A DNA stretch of 64,000 bases from Lysinibacillus sp. B2A1 (GCA_002973635.1 CP027224.1:4226501-4290500), one strand, 5' to 3'; numbered from the stretch's first letter, positions 26,497-36,059 are shown. Notes: generated by a model from the sequence alone, not told the origin. Program-made: numbers and translations.

Positions 26497-27414
26497 ATGA
26501 CCAAAGTCATTGAAGCTGATAGGGGTTTTAAAGTTTGGTGGCACTTAACACGCCCACACACTTTAACCGCTTCATTCGTTCCAGTATTTTTAGGGACAGC
26601 AATTGCTCTAGCAATTGAAAAACAAACAATTGATTTTGGACTATTTTTTGCTATGCTCATTGCAAGTATGCTTATACAAGCAGCAACGAATATGTTCAAT
26701 GAATATTACGATTACAAGCTAGGATTAGATAATGAGCATTCTGTCGGTATTGGTGGAACCATTGTCCGTCATGGTGTTCAGCCAAAAACAATTATGATCA
26801 TCGCATTAAGCTTTTATGCAATTGCAATGCTACTTGGCATTTACATATGTGCCTCTACCTCTTGGTGGCTAGCTGCTGTTGGCCTTGTTTGTATGCTTAT
26901 TGGATTTTTATATACAGGGGGTCCTTATCCTATTGCCTATTCACCTTTTGGAGAAATTGTATCTGGTGCTGTAATGGGGATGGGGATTGTCTTAATCGCC
27001 TTTTATATTCAAACGCTTACAGTTACACTTGATGCTGTTTTACTATCAGTACCAAGTATGATTTTAGTAGGTGCTATCATGCTATCCAACAATATCCGTG
27101 ATATCGTAGGCGATACAGAGGGAGGACGAAAAACACTTGCCATTTTAGTAGGTCGTGATCGTGCTATTTCTGTACTATCTGGCTTTTTTATTATCTCGTA
27201 CCTATGGGTAATCGCTCTAGTAGCCATTGACGGTATTACGTTTTGGGCTTTAATCATTTTCTTAAGTGTGCCAAAACCGCTTCGTGCGATTCAAATTTTC
27301 CGCGATAAAAAAGAAGCTAAAGAAGTAATGCCTGCCATGAAATTCACAGCGCAAACCAATACATTCTTCGGCTTCCTCTTAGCAATCGGTTTATTAATTC
27401 ATTATTTCATTTAA
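26497..27414 (+). CDS. menA: 1,4-dihydroxy-2-naphthoate polyprenyltransferase MenA
   Basis: A 305-residue UbiA-type membrane prenyltransferase with about eight spans. The first Asp-rich motif region is MFNEYYDYKLGLDNEHS and the second is NNIRDIVGDTEGGRKTLAI. It attaches the polyprenyl tail to the naphthoate. AAGGAGAG precedes ATG 26497. The divergent placement next to menF and close to yteA matches the Bacillus arrangement. Confidence 0.95.
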   Translation: MTKVIEADRGFKVWWHLTRPHTLTASFVPVFLGTAIALAIEKQTIDFGLFFAMLIASMLIQAATNMFNEYYDYKLGLDNEHSVGIGGTIVRHGVQPKTIMIIALSFYAIAMLLGIYICASTSWWLAAVGLVCMLIGFLYTGGPYPIAYSPFGEIVSGAVMGMGIVLIAFYIQTLTVTLDAVLLSVPSMILVGAIMLSNNIRDIVGDTEGGRKTLAILVGRDRAISVLSGFFIISYLWVIALVAIDGITFWALIIFLSVPKPLRAIQIFRDKKEAKEVMPAMKFTAQTNTFFGFLLAIGLLIHYFI

Positions 27415-27435
27415 TAGTATTAACTTCTGAAAAAA

Positions 27436-27472
27436 GAAAATGCAGCACCTTAACGGGTAGCTGCATTTTTTA
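27436..27472. terminator. Bidirectional terminator between menA and the dipeptidase
   Basis: Stem AAAATGCAGC / GCTGCATTTTT. The stop codon of the converging dipeptidase gene (27450-27452) lies in its loop. Confidence 0.82.
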
Positions 27473-28376
27473 CATAGCGTCGAAAGTTCTGACTTGCAAT
27501 ACCACGAACTTCCTCGATTGAAAAATGTTCACCTAAAGCCTCTAGTAGATTTTGTGCCTCTCCAGCGTGTGCTAATCCATTTATAGTAGCATCTATCCCA
27601 TCAAAGTCAGAGCCTAGTCCAAGATGTTCTATTCCCACTATATTGGCTAGATATTTGACATGGGCTACTAAATCATCCATTGTAGCATTTTTACCGATGA
27701 ATGTAGGAAAGTAGACCAGATGAATATGTCCACCATGCTCTACTAGTGCCTTTACTTGTGCATCCGTTAAATTTCGTGGATGGTCACAAAGGGCACGTGC
27801 ATTACTATGACTAGCGATGATATGCTTCGCCAATGGTAGCACATCCCAGAAGCTCTGTTCATTTAAATGAGAGACATCAATAATAATATCCCGCTCATTT
27901 AGTAAGTTAATAACTTCTTTTCCAAATTGCTTTAAACCAAGGGTTGCATCTTGTTCAGCACCATGGGCTACGGCATTTTCTTCATTCCATGTGAGTCCAA
28001 CAAGCTTTATGCCTGCATCTAATACTACAGAAAGCTTTGCTAAATCCTCACCAATTGAACCACAGCCCTCTAAGCTTAGAATAGCTCCAATTTCATGTGG
28101 AGCTAAAGTATCTAATTGTGACCAATCAGTAATGTGTACCATGCCCTCCGTTTGTAATACATGTGTATGAAAGGCTTCAATTTGGCGCACTACTTCTAAA
28201 AATTGCTGGCTTTGTGGAACTTTAGGATTGATGAAAATAGCAAATACCTGTGCCTTTACTTGCCCTAATTGTAATCTTCCTCGATTGGTAGCCAATTGTG
28301 CATCATCTTCAAAATTTACATCTTCTAACGTTGTTAATTTCCATAATGCATCACAGTGTAAATCAATTATGTCCAT
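27450..28376 (-). CDS. Membrane dipeptidase (M19, renal dipeptidase family)
   Basis: A 308-residue zinc dipeptidase: HxD at IDLHCDALW (residues 7 and 9), a bridging Glu in ILSLEGCGSIG, His in DVSHLNEQSFWD, IIASHSNARALCDHPRN and DFDGIDATI. The family cleaves dipeptides, including some D-containing ones. It has no signal peptide, so it is probably cytoplasmic. ATG 28376 is the first codon of a typical MDIIDLHCD start. Confidence 0.92.
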   Translation of the reverse strand: MDIIDLHCDALWKLTTLEDVNFEDDAQLATNRGRLQLGQVKAQVFAIFINPKVPQSQQFLEVVRQIEAFHTHVLQTEGMVHITDWSQLDTLAPHEIGAILSLEGCGSIGEDLAKLSVVLDAGIKLVGLTWNEENAVAHGAEQDATLGLKQFGKEVINLLNERDIIIDVSHLNEQSFWDVLPLAKHIIASHSNARALCDHPRNLTDAQVKALVEHGGHIHLVYFPTFIGKNATMDDLVAHVKYLANIVGIEHLGLGSDFDGIDATINGLAHAGEAQNLLEALGEHFSIEEVRGIASQNFRRYVKNAATR

Positions 28377-28421
28377 ATTCTCACCCCATACAGCTATTAT
28401 ACTGTTTTAGAGTTGAAATGC

Positions 28422-28874
28422 TTACAAACTTTTATCTTGTGGTGTATCAGAAGAGCCAAATTCCTCAAGCTCTAGGAAATCATCCGATTTTGAATTAGCA
28501 GACAACACGTCTTCTTCTACTGGTCTTAACTCGTCAGCTTTTTGTTCTGCATGTTCAACACATGTTAATGCTTTCGGCATTGCTTCTAAGCGACCAATAG
28601 GAATCTCTTCTCCACATACAGCACATTTACCATATGTTCCTTCCTCCATCGCTTGAAGTGCCCGCTTTATTTCCTCAGCATTGTCACCTCGGTGCTCATC
28701 AATAGCCATTTCCGTTAGTTGATCCGTTAAATCACTCGCATTGTCAGCTGGATGATTATCATAATTAGACAGCTCTGTCGCCTGTGGTCGCTCCGATTCC
28801 TCAAGCTGCTTTTCTATCTCCTGTAGTTCCTGCTCTAATTGCTTTTTTAATTTTTCCATTACTTGTGGGTTCAA
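28422..28874 (-). CDS. yteA: YteA-like DksA/TraR-type zinc-finger protein
   Basis: A 150-residue protein: N-terminal coiled coil (LKKQLEQELQEIEKQLEESE), a central DNHPADNASDLTDQLTEMA segment typical of YteA, and a C-terminal finger YGKCAVCGEEIPIGRLEAMPKALTCVEH (Cys-x2-Cys, later Cys-x2-His). It starts at TTG 28874 because GGAGGAG lies 7 nt upstream; an ATG at 28859 is too far. DksA-like proteins act on RNA polymerase; the function of YteA itself is uncertain. Location by menA agrees with Bacillus. Confidence 0.88.
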   Translation of the reverse strand: MNPQVMEKLKKQLEQELQEIEKQLEESERPQATELSNYDNHPADNASDLTDQLTEMAIDEHRGDNAEEIKRALQAMEEGTYGKCAVCGEEIPIGRLEAMPKALTCVEHAEQKADELRPVEEDVLSANSKSDDFLELEEFGSSDTPQDKSL

Positions 28875-28950
28875 AAAAATCTCCTCCTTATACTCTCATT
28901 TTTTCCTAAATTACTATTTCTAAAACATGCAAGCATGAGGAGGTTTCAAC

Positions 28951-29712
28951 TTATTTTTTTGTATAATGAAGGATGGCATCATGTAAAAACTGTGCTGCTC
29001 CTTCAGCAATGCGCTCATCATAATAAGCTGCAAAGCGTTCATCCGCCATATACATCTGAGCAATGCCTGCATGAGCCTCTTTGGAATATTGTGGCCACGT
29101 AAAGCACAACCAACGCTTATGAAGCTCCGCTACCTCCATTGCCACATCATTGTTTATATCTCCGATTTCCATCGCTTCTTTTATACGATCAAATAGCTGC
29201 TGTTCAAGTTGCTGCATTGCCTGATATTGCTCCTCTGTCATATTCATAAGCTTAGCATTTGAAGCGTCCACTTGATCATTACCATATTTTGCACGAATTT
29301 CTTGACCATATTGCTTTTCATTCTCTTCGATTAACTTCTCTTTAAATCCAATAAATTTCTCCTCATTTGTCATTGGCCGTTCCTCCTTAATTGATTGTAT
29401 AGTTCTTTCCACTGTTTGTAATATTTGTTCAAGCTGCTCCTTACGTTTAAGAAGAGCAGTACGATGCGTTTCAAGTGCCTCTTTAGGCTGAAAATCAGAT
29501 GCTTGAATAATTTGTTGGATTGTAGCCAGCTTCATATCCAAAGCTCTATAAAATAAAATTTGCTGAAGCATATCAACCTCAAACTGCCCATAAAATCGAT
29601 AGCCTGCATCATTGGTTCGGCCTGGCTTCAATAATCCAATTTCATCATAATAACGAAGTGTTCTAGTACTCACTCCTGACATTTGCGCAAGCTCTTGAAT
29701 TGTATATTCCAT
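28951..29712 (-). CDS. MerR-family regulator with TipAS domain (Mta-like)
   Basis: A 253-residue protein with an N-terminal MerR winged helix (TIQELAQMSGVSTRTLRYYD, residues 4-23, then DEIGLLKPGRTNDAGYRFY), a coiled-coil linker (about 80-115), and a C-terminal TipAS-like domain (from about residue 125). Length and layout match B. subtilis Mta, an activator of multidrug efflux. Its own promoter has the MerR-type 19-bp spacer with a centred dyad, so it is probably autoregulated. No efflux gene is adjacent. Confidence 0.88.
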   Translation of the reverse strand: MEYTIQELAQMSGVSTRTLRYYDEIGLLKPGRTNDAGYRFYGQFEVDMLQQILFYRALDMKLATIQQIIQASDFQPKEALETHRTALLKRKEQLEQILQTVERTIQSIKEERPMTNEEKFIGFKEKLIEENEKQYGQEIRAKYGNDQVDASNAKLMNMTEEQYQAMQQLEQQLFDRIKEAMEIGDINNDVAMEVAELHKRWLCFTWPQYSKEAHAGIAQMYMADERFAAYYDERIAEGAAQFLHDAILHYTKK

Positions 29713-29734
29713 TTTCTCACCTCCATTTAATGTT

Positions 29735-29765
29735 ACTGTAAACCTTTACGCAGCGTTAAGGTCAA
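29735..29765 (-). promoter_or_regulatory. MerR-type promoter with 19-bp spacer and operator dyad
   Basis: On the minus strand TTGACC (29765-29760) and TACAGT (29740-29735) are 19 bp apart, longer than the normal 17. Between them CCTTAACG-CTG-CGTAAAGG forms a dyad with one mismatch. This is the classic architecture of promoters untwisted by MerR activators. Confidence 0.8.
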
Positions 29766-29790
29766 TAGGTATTTTTGACACCTCACTTTT

Positions 29791-29865
29791 TTATTTTCAT
29801 TCAGCATGTTTCCTGTAGCGAAAGCATAGCGGCAGATACAATTACGCCAAGGCGAAATTGATAAA
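29791..29865 (+). repeat. Dispersed repeat copy B
   Basis: Begins TTATTTTCATTCAGCATG, continues CTGTAGCGAAAGCATAGCGG and ends ACGCCAAGGCGAAATTGATA. It is closely similar to copy A at 22111-22188. Confidence 0.75.
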
Positions 29866-29939
29866 ATGAGCTAGCATTGTTCCCAATAATCATCCTAACG
29901 AGAAATATCTGTCAATAATATCTATAGAAACGAATTGAC

Positions 29940-30991
29940 TTGTCGATAAAATTAGTAAATTATGTGCAGCAGGTCGATCGTGTGACACTTATAAAAGAGG
30001 TACAACAAAAGGTCTTTACTGTACTTACAGCGAATGGGCAGGGTTCAGGCTTTTTATATAAAAATGGCGGATATGTTATTACAAACGCACATGTTGTTCA
30101 GGGCGAGATTGAAGTGAAAATTCGTAATTCAAAGGGGCAGGAGTCTCCTGGAACTGTTATAGGTATATCGGATAGATATGACATTGCATTATTACATATC
30201 CCAAGCTATCAGAATGTTCCACCTCTTGAAATCGAAAAAAATGAATCTCCTGTTGGCTTAGAGGTTATCGCCTTTGGTAGTCCTCAGGGATTTGAAAATT
30301 CAGCTTCTATCGGTTACATTACGGGTAATAAACGCGATATGGAGCTTGAAAACTTTATTTATAAACAAATTTATCAGGTCGATGCTCAAATTGATAAAGG
30401 TAGTAGCGGAGGTCCTTTAGTAGATGTGACGACAGGTAATGTCATTGGTATTAATTCACTTCTGTATACGACTGATACCAGCACGAATTTTGCATTCTCT
30501 ATTCCTCTCTATAGCATGTTAGAACAGTTTGATAGCTGGATTACCAAGCCACTTTCTGCTAATGAGATCAGTTCTATAGCCAGTAAAGGGTATGCTAACA
30601 ACCAACAGTCCCCTATCGAAGCTGACTCGAATACAGAAGCACTTTTAGCAGGCCAATTTATACAGTCCTTCAGAATGTACTACGAAATGGCGCTAAATGA
30701 CGGTGATTTTTACTGGATAGCGGATATGCTAGCTCAAGGCAGTAGCGCTTACAAAGAGCTTGAGAATTATGTCAATGACATAGCAAACAATGGACATTAT
30801 TTTTATTTTACAAACAATGAAGTTTTAGATGTAAAATCTTCAAATGGCAAATATTATATTGAAATGAATGAAACATTTTTGACTTTTATGATGCTCAGGG
30901 AAACTATGAGTACTATGATCGCTATAAAACTTATACCATTATCGTAGATGATTATGGAGCATTTAAAATTTCTAATATTAAGAGTCATTGA
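29940..30991 (+). pseudogene. Trypsin-like serine protease, 5'-truncated and frameshifted
   Basis: The frame from TTG 29940 encodes a complete-looking trypsin core with GQGSGFLYKNGGYVITNAHVV (His), DRYDIALLH (Asp) and DKGSSGGPL (Ser). No ribosome-binding site or signal/membrane anchor precedes it, and a stop lies 12 nt upstream in frame. Near the end, at the T-run about 30878-30882, the frame shifts. Adding one T continues the protein as FDFYDAQGNYEYYDRYKTY and onward to a TGA at 30991 instead of stopping at 30947. The tail resembles a small beta domain often following such proteases. Either a decaying gene or a homopolymer error. Confidence 0.65.
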
Positions 30992-30997
30992 TAAAAA

Positions 30998-31027
30998 AAG
31001 CAAACGATTATACCGTTTGCTTTTTTG
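30998..31027 (+). terminator. Terminator after the protease gene
   Basis: Stem AAGCAAACG / CGTTTGCTTTTTT with a 6-nt loop and T-run. Confidence 0.85.
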
Positions 31028-31133
31028 TACTGTCCTTTTACATATATTCCAAGATACTATAGAGTTTAAAATTTTGGGAAACTTATGTGGATTTCGAACG
31101 TAAACTTATTATACTTAAATTGGGGGCGATAGT

Positions 31134-31772
31134 ATGGATAACTCTTATAAAATAGCTATTATTGGGGGAACAGGGAGAGTTGGAAGGCATTTAGCAATGC
31201 TTGCTGTACAGCAAGGATATCATGTTCGGATGCTTGTTAGAAATCCCGAAAAATTATTGTATCAAAATGATAAGATTGACATTGTGAAAGGGCAGATAGA
31301 GGATATAAATAATATTCGAGAGCTTTTCAAAGACTGTAATATTGTTATAAATACATTTGGTCAGCCAGCGAAAGAGGAACAAATCTATAGCAAGGTAACT
31401 AAAAATATTCTTGATGTGATGAAAGACTTGAACATTAGCCGCTATATAGGTGTCTCAGGTGGATCTTTAACGATTGACGGGGACAAAAAGAGCCTTTTGA
31501 ACCGTGTTGGAGCAAAGTTATTTGAAATTCTCTTTCCAAAGATGATGGTAGACAAAAAATTGGAGTGGGAAATTTTATTAAACAATAAAAATATTAAATG
31601 GACACTTTTGAGATTACCCTTTGTAAAAGATAGTTCAACTTCTAAGTCTATAAAAGTAGGCCTAACAGATATGCCTGGCACAAAAATTACGAATCAGGAT
31701 ATAGCGGCCTTTATTATTAAACATCTAGAAAATCCTCAGTTTATACATAAATCTCCGTTTATCTCACATTAA
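31134..31772 (+). CDS. NAD(P)-binding protein, atypical SDR family
   Basis: A 212-residue Rossmann protein with the N-terminal motif IAIIGGTGRVGRHLAMLA (glycine-rich loop at residues 10-16) and VRMLVRNPEKL, typical of NAD(P)H-binding atypical short-chain dehydrogenases (YwnB/HSCARG-like). The classical YxxxK motif is not evident, so it may be a redox sensor or reductase; the substrate is unknown. ATG 31134 follows a GGGGGCG site. It stands alone between two terminators. Confidence 0.82.
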   Translation: MDNSYKIAIIGGTGRVGRHLAMLAVQQGYHVRMLVRNPEKLLYQNDKIDIVKGQIEDINNIRELFKDCNIVINTFGQPAKEEQIYSKVTKNILDVMKDLNISRYIGVSGGSLTIDGDKKSLLNRVGAKLFEILFPKMMVDKKLEWEILLNNKNIKWTLLRLPFVKDSSTSKSIKVGLTDMPGTKITNQDIAAFIIKHLENPQFIHKSPFISH

Positions 31773-31783
31773 TAAATATCACA

Positions 31784-31823
31784 AAAAAAGCAGTAGATAA
31801 ACTTGATATCTACTGCTTTTTAG
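31784..31823. terminator. Bidirectional terminator (GCAGTAGAT stem)
   Basis: Stem AAAAGCAGTAGATA / TATCTACTGCTTTTT, T-runs on both strands, between the SDR gene and the converging SLH gene. The same stem core occurs at 35.53 and 43.24 kb after the tRNA arrays. Confidence 0.85.
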
Positions 31824-31859
31824 TATTTAAATTTAGGTACTTACCAGAGAAAACACACG

Positions 31860-34640
31860 TTATTTTTGCACTATAATTGTTTGTGAAGTGAAATCTAACT
31901 TATTTCCATTGTAATCTGTAATAGTATTTCTAGTTGAAGCATTAATCGTCACATTTCTACCGTATTCAAACCCACTCTGAGGTATTGAAATAAGCACTCT
32001 ATTATCTTGTGCATAGTTTGTAGTTGCTACTACTGGATTACCATTTACAAGAATATCAAAATCCATAGCACTACTGTTCATAACTGGCTCACTGAAAATA
32101 AGCTCTAATGTTTGTGAATTGCTAACATTAATAGTTTGAATCTTTGGTGCAGTATTTTCTTTAAGAGTAATTAATGTACGCACCTCATCGAATGACTCCA
32201 TAGAGTTAGCCGCTCTTAAACCTTTAATTGTTATATTTCGTAGTCCAGTAAAGTTATTGGAATCCTTTTTCAACGTGAGCTTAATACGATTTAAATTGGA
32301 GCCTTCTACAATTGCACTTTCAATCTGAGCATTATCAATACTATAATTTTGAAGGTTTTGAGCAAGTGCTGGATCAACAGGATAATTGAAATTTAGATAC
32401 ACAATATTATTATCTCTAATCGAATTATCTGTTGCAGATGTTTGAATTGGATTAATTGGCAATAATGCAAGTTTATTGCCATTAATATTCAAATCACCGT
32501 TACGTGAAAACTTCACATTTTGTACTTCATTGATCGGCACACCATATAAATTTGTCACGTTAAATAAAGTCAACTTACCATCATAAAGAGCTCCTTTTGC
32601 ATCATAAGGGCCAAGTAATCCTGCTATCTTAACACGTAGTTTTGTAGGTTGATCTTTTACTAAATGAATATCACTTTGAGGACCTCTTGATAATTCATAT
32701 AAAATATGGTTATTCATATAGCTACCAGTAAATGCTGCTTTCGCATAAGCTCCTAACTGAACTGGCTTATCAAAAGTTAATTGTAAATATTCTACACTAT
32801 CTTCATAAATGATTTCAGAATTTGTTAAGACAGGGGCTCTATCATCTCTGATAAAATTATACACTGTTGAGAAAGTGGCTGTTTCACCTGATAAATCAGT
32901 AATAACACGACCAGTAGCTGTCCCAATTGTAGTAATTCCTTGAAGTACATTTCTTGGATCAACCGTTACATTGACTAAACGACCATTTTTAGGATCTTTC
33001 TCTACTTTATTGATGGTGAATGAAGTCTGGCCACTTTTAATGGATAAATCATATACATAAAGCGGTTGAATCTCCTCCGAGAACAACAACTGGAATGTAT
33101 TTGGTCCAGTTTGTGTGACAGTAGATAGTGCTGGCGGAATACCATCTCTATCTCCTTTTTTCACTGAGACAGTAGCTGGATTTGGTGAAATGATATTTCC
33201 TGCCAGATCTGCGGCCGCTACAAATGTAATTTGCATAGCTGCACCAGGTGTTAAATAACCACCATTCACAGTTGCAGCTGATAAATCAAAAGTTGCTTCA
33301 GTGGCATTTTGCTCAATGCTCCCCACTACATTCATAACCCTTGTTCCATTTGGTAACGTGAATTGAATACGTTCATTTGGAAATGCTGTCATTGGCTCAG
33401 AAAACTGCACTTTTACGATTGAAGAGTTGTTTCCTTGCGTTGTTCCCAAAATAGTTGGGGGTTGTGTATCACTAGCAATGACAAAATTCGCATCTACTTG
33501 TTTAAGTAATAGACCTTTTTCTGATTTGATGTTGTTTAGTACATAACGATGTGTACCTTTTAATGGTTCATTCACTGTAAAGATGATTGATTTTTTATCA
33601 GCACTAATTTCTGCTTTCACAATGGATAGTGATCTTAATGTATCCACATTAGAGAAAGCTGCAATATTATCCTGTAGTTTACCATCCGTTTTTAATACAG
33701 AAAGTGGGTCAATTGCCAGGTTAAAAGCAACTTTAATCTGAGAGCCATTGATTCCCTCCACCGATTGTACCTTTAGCTCATTGACTTCATAGGTAACTGC
33801 AGCTGAATAGGATTTATCATTAATTTTAAAATCCACCTTTGTTTCAACATTCTCAATAAGTGGCGTTGCCAATGTTACCTTATGACTTGTCCCATCTGTT
33901 AGTGTTACCTGTAAGGTAGTCGCATCTACTACTTTCACTGTTTGGATAAGCAATGGCACCTCAGGTACTTTTACCATCTCAGTAATATTGGTCATAGTAC
34001 GATGTAAAAAGGAAGCAAATTGACCTCTTGTTAGTGTGCTTTTAGGATTAAATGTTTTGACATTAGTAATCTTTGCATACTCAAGAGCAGTAATAGCTTC
34101 ACGGTTCTCTACTGCTGCATTTTTTAAATCTGTAATAGCGGATTTATGGTTTTCTTCTTTATACTTCGCAATTAGATCAATATCGTAAACTGTATCAATC
34201 GCATTTACCAAGTAAGAAGCCATTTGTTCACGTGTAATATTCGCAGAAGGCAATAACTTGTTGTTAGTACCTTTAGTTATGCCATTGTCATAGATAAGTG
34301 CTGCATACTGTAGTAATTCTTTATCTTTTGTAGTTGCTGGCTGCATATCCGTAAAGCGGACTTTTTTATTGTAATCTGCTGGAACTTGGTAGTGTTCTGA
34401 TACTAGCCATTTTCCTAAAAATTTAATAACATTACTTTGCGTAAGGGTAGCATTGGGTCTGAAAGTACCATCAGTATATCCACCTACTATCTTTGCATCT
34501 GCTAGTGCCAAAATCCCTTCTTTATGGTCACTCTTTGCAATATCTGTAAAGGAGGCTGCACTTGCAGTAGGAACAACAGCTGCTGCAACCAATGCTGTAG
34601 ATGCCGCGCTCACAATCCATTTATTTTGCTTTTTCTTCAT
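31860..34640 (-). CDS. S-layer homology domain protein with Ig-like repeats
   Basis: A 926-residue exported protein. A signal peptide (about 1-29, ending TASAAS) is followed by three SLH domains at about 31-73, 96-145 and 168-212 (GGYTDGTFRPNATLTQSN, then TREQMASYLV, then TRGQFASFLH). SLH domains anchor proteins to pyruvylated secondary wall polymer. The rest consists of bacterial Ig-like (SbsA/invasin-type) modules with recurring VQFSEPM / LLFSEEI / LIFSEPV motifs. It is a cell-surface protein, possibly an S-layer component. AGGAGGT precedes ATG 34640. Confidence 0.88.
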   Translation of the reverse strand: MKKKQNKWIVSAASTALVAAAVVPTASAASFTDIAKSDHKEGILALADAKIVGGYTDGTFRPNATLTQSNVIKFLGKWLVSEHYQVPADYNKKVRFTDMQPATTKDKELLQYAALIYDNGITKGTNNKLLPSANITREQMASYLVNAIDTVYDIDLIAKYKEENHKSAITDLKNAAVENREAITALEYAKITNVKTFNPKSTLTRGQFASFLHRTMTNITEMVKVPEVPLLIQTVKVVDATTLQVTLTDGTSHKVTLATPLIENVETKVDFKINDKSYSAAVTYEVNELKVQSVEGINGSQIKVAFNLAIDPLSVLKTDGKLQDNIAAFSNVDTLRSLSIVKAEISADKKSIIFTVNEPLKGTHRYVLNNIKSEKGLLLKQVDANFVIASDTQPPTILGTTQGNNSSIVKVQFSEPMTAFPNERIQFTLPNGTRVMNVVGSIEQNATEATFDLSAATVNGGYLTPGAAMQITFVAAADLAGNIISPNPATVSVKKGDRDGIPPALSTVTQTGPNTFQLLFSEEIQPLYVYDLSIKSGQTSFTINKVEKDPKNGRLVNVTVDPRNVLQGITTIGTATGRVITDLSGETATFSTVYNFIRDDRAPVLTNSEIIYEDSVEYLQLTFDKPVQLGAYAKAAFTGSYMNNHILYELSRGPQSDIHLVKDQPTKLRVKIAGLLGPYDAKGALYDGKLTLFNVTNLYGVPINEVQNVKFSRNGDLNINGNKLALLPINPIQTSATDNSIRDNNIVYLNFNYPVDPALAQNLQNYSIDNAQIESAIVEGSNLNRIKLTLKKDSNNFTGLRNITIKGLRAANSMESFDEVRTLITLKENTAPKIQTINVSNSQTLELIFSEPVMNSSAMDFDILVNGNPVVATTNYAQDNRVLISIPQSGFEYGRNVTINASTRNTITDYNGNKLDFTSQTIIVQK

Positions 34641-34673
34641 ATTTATAACCTCCTACTAATTCAATTCAACTCT

Positions 34674-34702
34674 ATTATAAAAGAAAGCTAGAGTTATTCC
34701 AA
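34674..34702 (-). promoter_or_regulatory. Sigma-A-like promoter of the SLH protein gene
   Basis: On the minus strand TTGGAA (34702-34697) and a perfect TATAAT (34679-34674) are separated by 17 bp, about 35 nt upstream of the start codon. Confidence 0.75.
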
Positions 34703-34898
34703 AGGATATACCAATATTATCGAGTTTTACCATGGGATATTTGTCTAAACGGTATAGCATGGGTTATTGTTAAGAATTATTACTAGCTTTAGTATTAAGG
34801 TATGTAAATACTTTAGCAGAAATATTACTTTAATCTTATCAAGAAGCTATAACTATATTGAAAAATAATTCAGAACCAATGATTAAAAATGCACGAAT

Positions 34899-35337
34899 AA
34901 ATATCCAAGAATTGCAAGATGCGAAATTATTAATAGAGATTTTAGTGAAAACATTACTGAATATGCTGATAGAGGACAGTGGATTGTATCGTTTCCGGAT
35001 ATGCTATACACCACCTTTCAAACGAATAGAAACAAAAATTATATAGAGAAATCTTTGATTTATTCGCACCAAGAGGCATTTTCATAAATATTGAACATGT
35101 TGCTTCTACTACACCTAAAATAGAAAAACTACATGATGTAATTTTTATTGACCACATAGCATCCTATAATAATAATGAAGGATCTACTGTTCTATCGAAT
35201 ACTAGAGCCTTCTAGGTAAAATGAATAATATAGTGGATGTTCAATTAAATTGGTTGGAGGAAATAGGATTTAATCATGTAGATTGTTATTTTAAATGGAT
35301 GGAATAAGTTGTATTTAGTGGCGTTAATCAAGAATAA
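34899..35337 (+). pseudogene. Decayed SAM-dependent methyltransferase
   Basis: Pieces of one protein can be read in different frames. From 34899: KYPRIARCEIINRDFSENIT and EYADRGQW-IVSFPDMLYT. From about 35040: YREIFDLFAPRGIFINIEHV and KIEKLHDVIFIDHIAS to a TAG. From about 35235: VDVQLNWLEEIGFNHVDCYF, KWME, stop, VVFSGVNQE. The order matches the C-terminal two-thirds of a class I methyltransferase (acidic loop, LYREIFDLLAPGG-like strand, final CYFKW region). There are at least two frameshifts and stop codons, and the N-terminal SAM-binding part is missing. Confidence 0.6.
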
Positions 35338-35525
35338 TATATTATTAGAAAAGCGTAAGCCTTTCCATAAGTAAGCTTGCGAGTCGAGGATGCTCTGTTA
35401 TCAAGATTCCTTCTATAAAAAGCGAAATCATTTAAAGAAATTGTGTTAGCCTGGGTGCAATAGTACGAGGGTTATCCGCTATTTTTAACATATCACGAAA
35501 AGACAATAACAAACGAAGAACTCAG
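35338..35525. other. Intergenic stretch, nothing recognised
   Basis: About 190 bp between the methyltransferase remnant and the tRNA array terminator. No gene, RNA or repeat is apparent. Confidence 0.5.
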
Positions 35526-35526
35526 A

Positions 35527-35566
35527 AAAAAGCAGTAGATGTAAAATACATCTACTGCTTTTTTCG
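35527..35566 (-). terminator. Terminator of tRNA array 1
   Basis: Stem AAAAAGCAGTAGATGTA / TACATCTACTGCTTTTT, loop AAA (plus strand), followed by a T-run on the minus strand directly after tRNA-Glu. Confidence 0.88.
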
Positions 35567-35568
35567 TA

Positions 35569-35640
35569 TGACCCGTACGGGATTCGAACCCGTGTTACCG
35601 CCGTGAAAGGGCGGTGTCTTAACCACTTGACCAACGGGCC
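35569..35640 (-). tRNA. tRNA-Glu (UUC)
   Basis: Complete cloverleaf, acceptor GGCCCGT / ACGGGTC, anticodon TTC. The 3' CCA is not encoded. Last gene of array 1. Confidence 0.95.
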
Positions 35641-35642
35641 AA

Positions 35643-35733
35643 TGGCGGAGAAGGAGGGATTTGAACCCTCGCGCCGGTTACCCGACCTACACCCTTAGCA
35701 GGGGCGCCTCTTCAGCCTCTTGAGTACTTCCCC
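35643..35733 (-). tRNA. tRNA-Ser (GCU)
   Basis: Long variable arm, acceptor GGGGAAG / CTTCTCC, anticodon GCT, CCA encoded. Confidence 0.95.
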
Positions 35734-35743
35734 AAATAAAAAA

Positions 35744-35820
35744 TGGCTCCGAAGGCAGGACTCGAACCTGCGACAACCTGATTAACAGTCAGGTGCTACT
35801 ACCAACTGAGCTACTTCGGA
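35744..35820 (-). tRNA. tRNA-Asn (GUU)
   Basis: Acceptor TCCGAAG / CTTCGGA, anticodon GTT, CCA encoded. Confidence 0.95.
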
Positions 35821-35824
35821 ATAA

Positions 35825-35901
<77 letters not shown>

Positions 35902-35904
35902 ATT

Positions 35905-35978
35905 TGGAGCGGGTGATGAGAATCGAACTCACGACATCAGCTTGGAAGGCTGAGGTTTTACCATTAAACTACACCCGC
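35905..35978 (-). tRNA. tRNA-Gly (UCC)
   Basis: Acceptor begins GCGGGTG, anticodon TCC, CCA encoded. Confidence 0.95.
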
Positions 35979-35983
35979 ATAAA

Positions 35984-36059
35984 TGGTGGGTCAGGACGGA
36001 ATCGAACCGCCGACACTTAGAGCTTCAATCTAATGCTCTACCAACTGAGCTACTGACCC
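35984..36059 (-). tRNA. tRNA-Phe (GAA)
   Basis: Acceptor GGGTCAG / CTGACCC, anticodon GAA, CCA encoded. In B. subtilis trnB a tRNA-His lies between Phe and Gly; it is absent here. Confidence 0.95.

Noticed and set aside
34858..35046. 62-aa plus-strand frame
   Set aside because: Reads the wrong frame of the methyltransferase remnant; fragments in the other frames make better sense.
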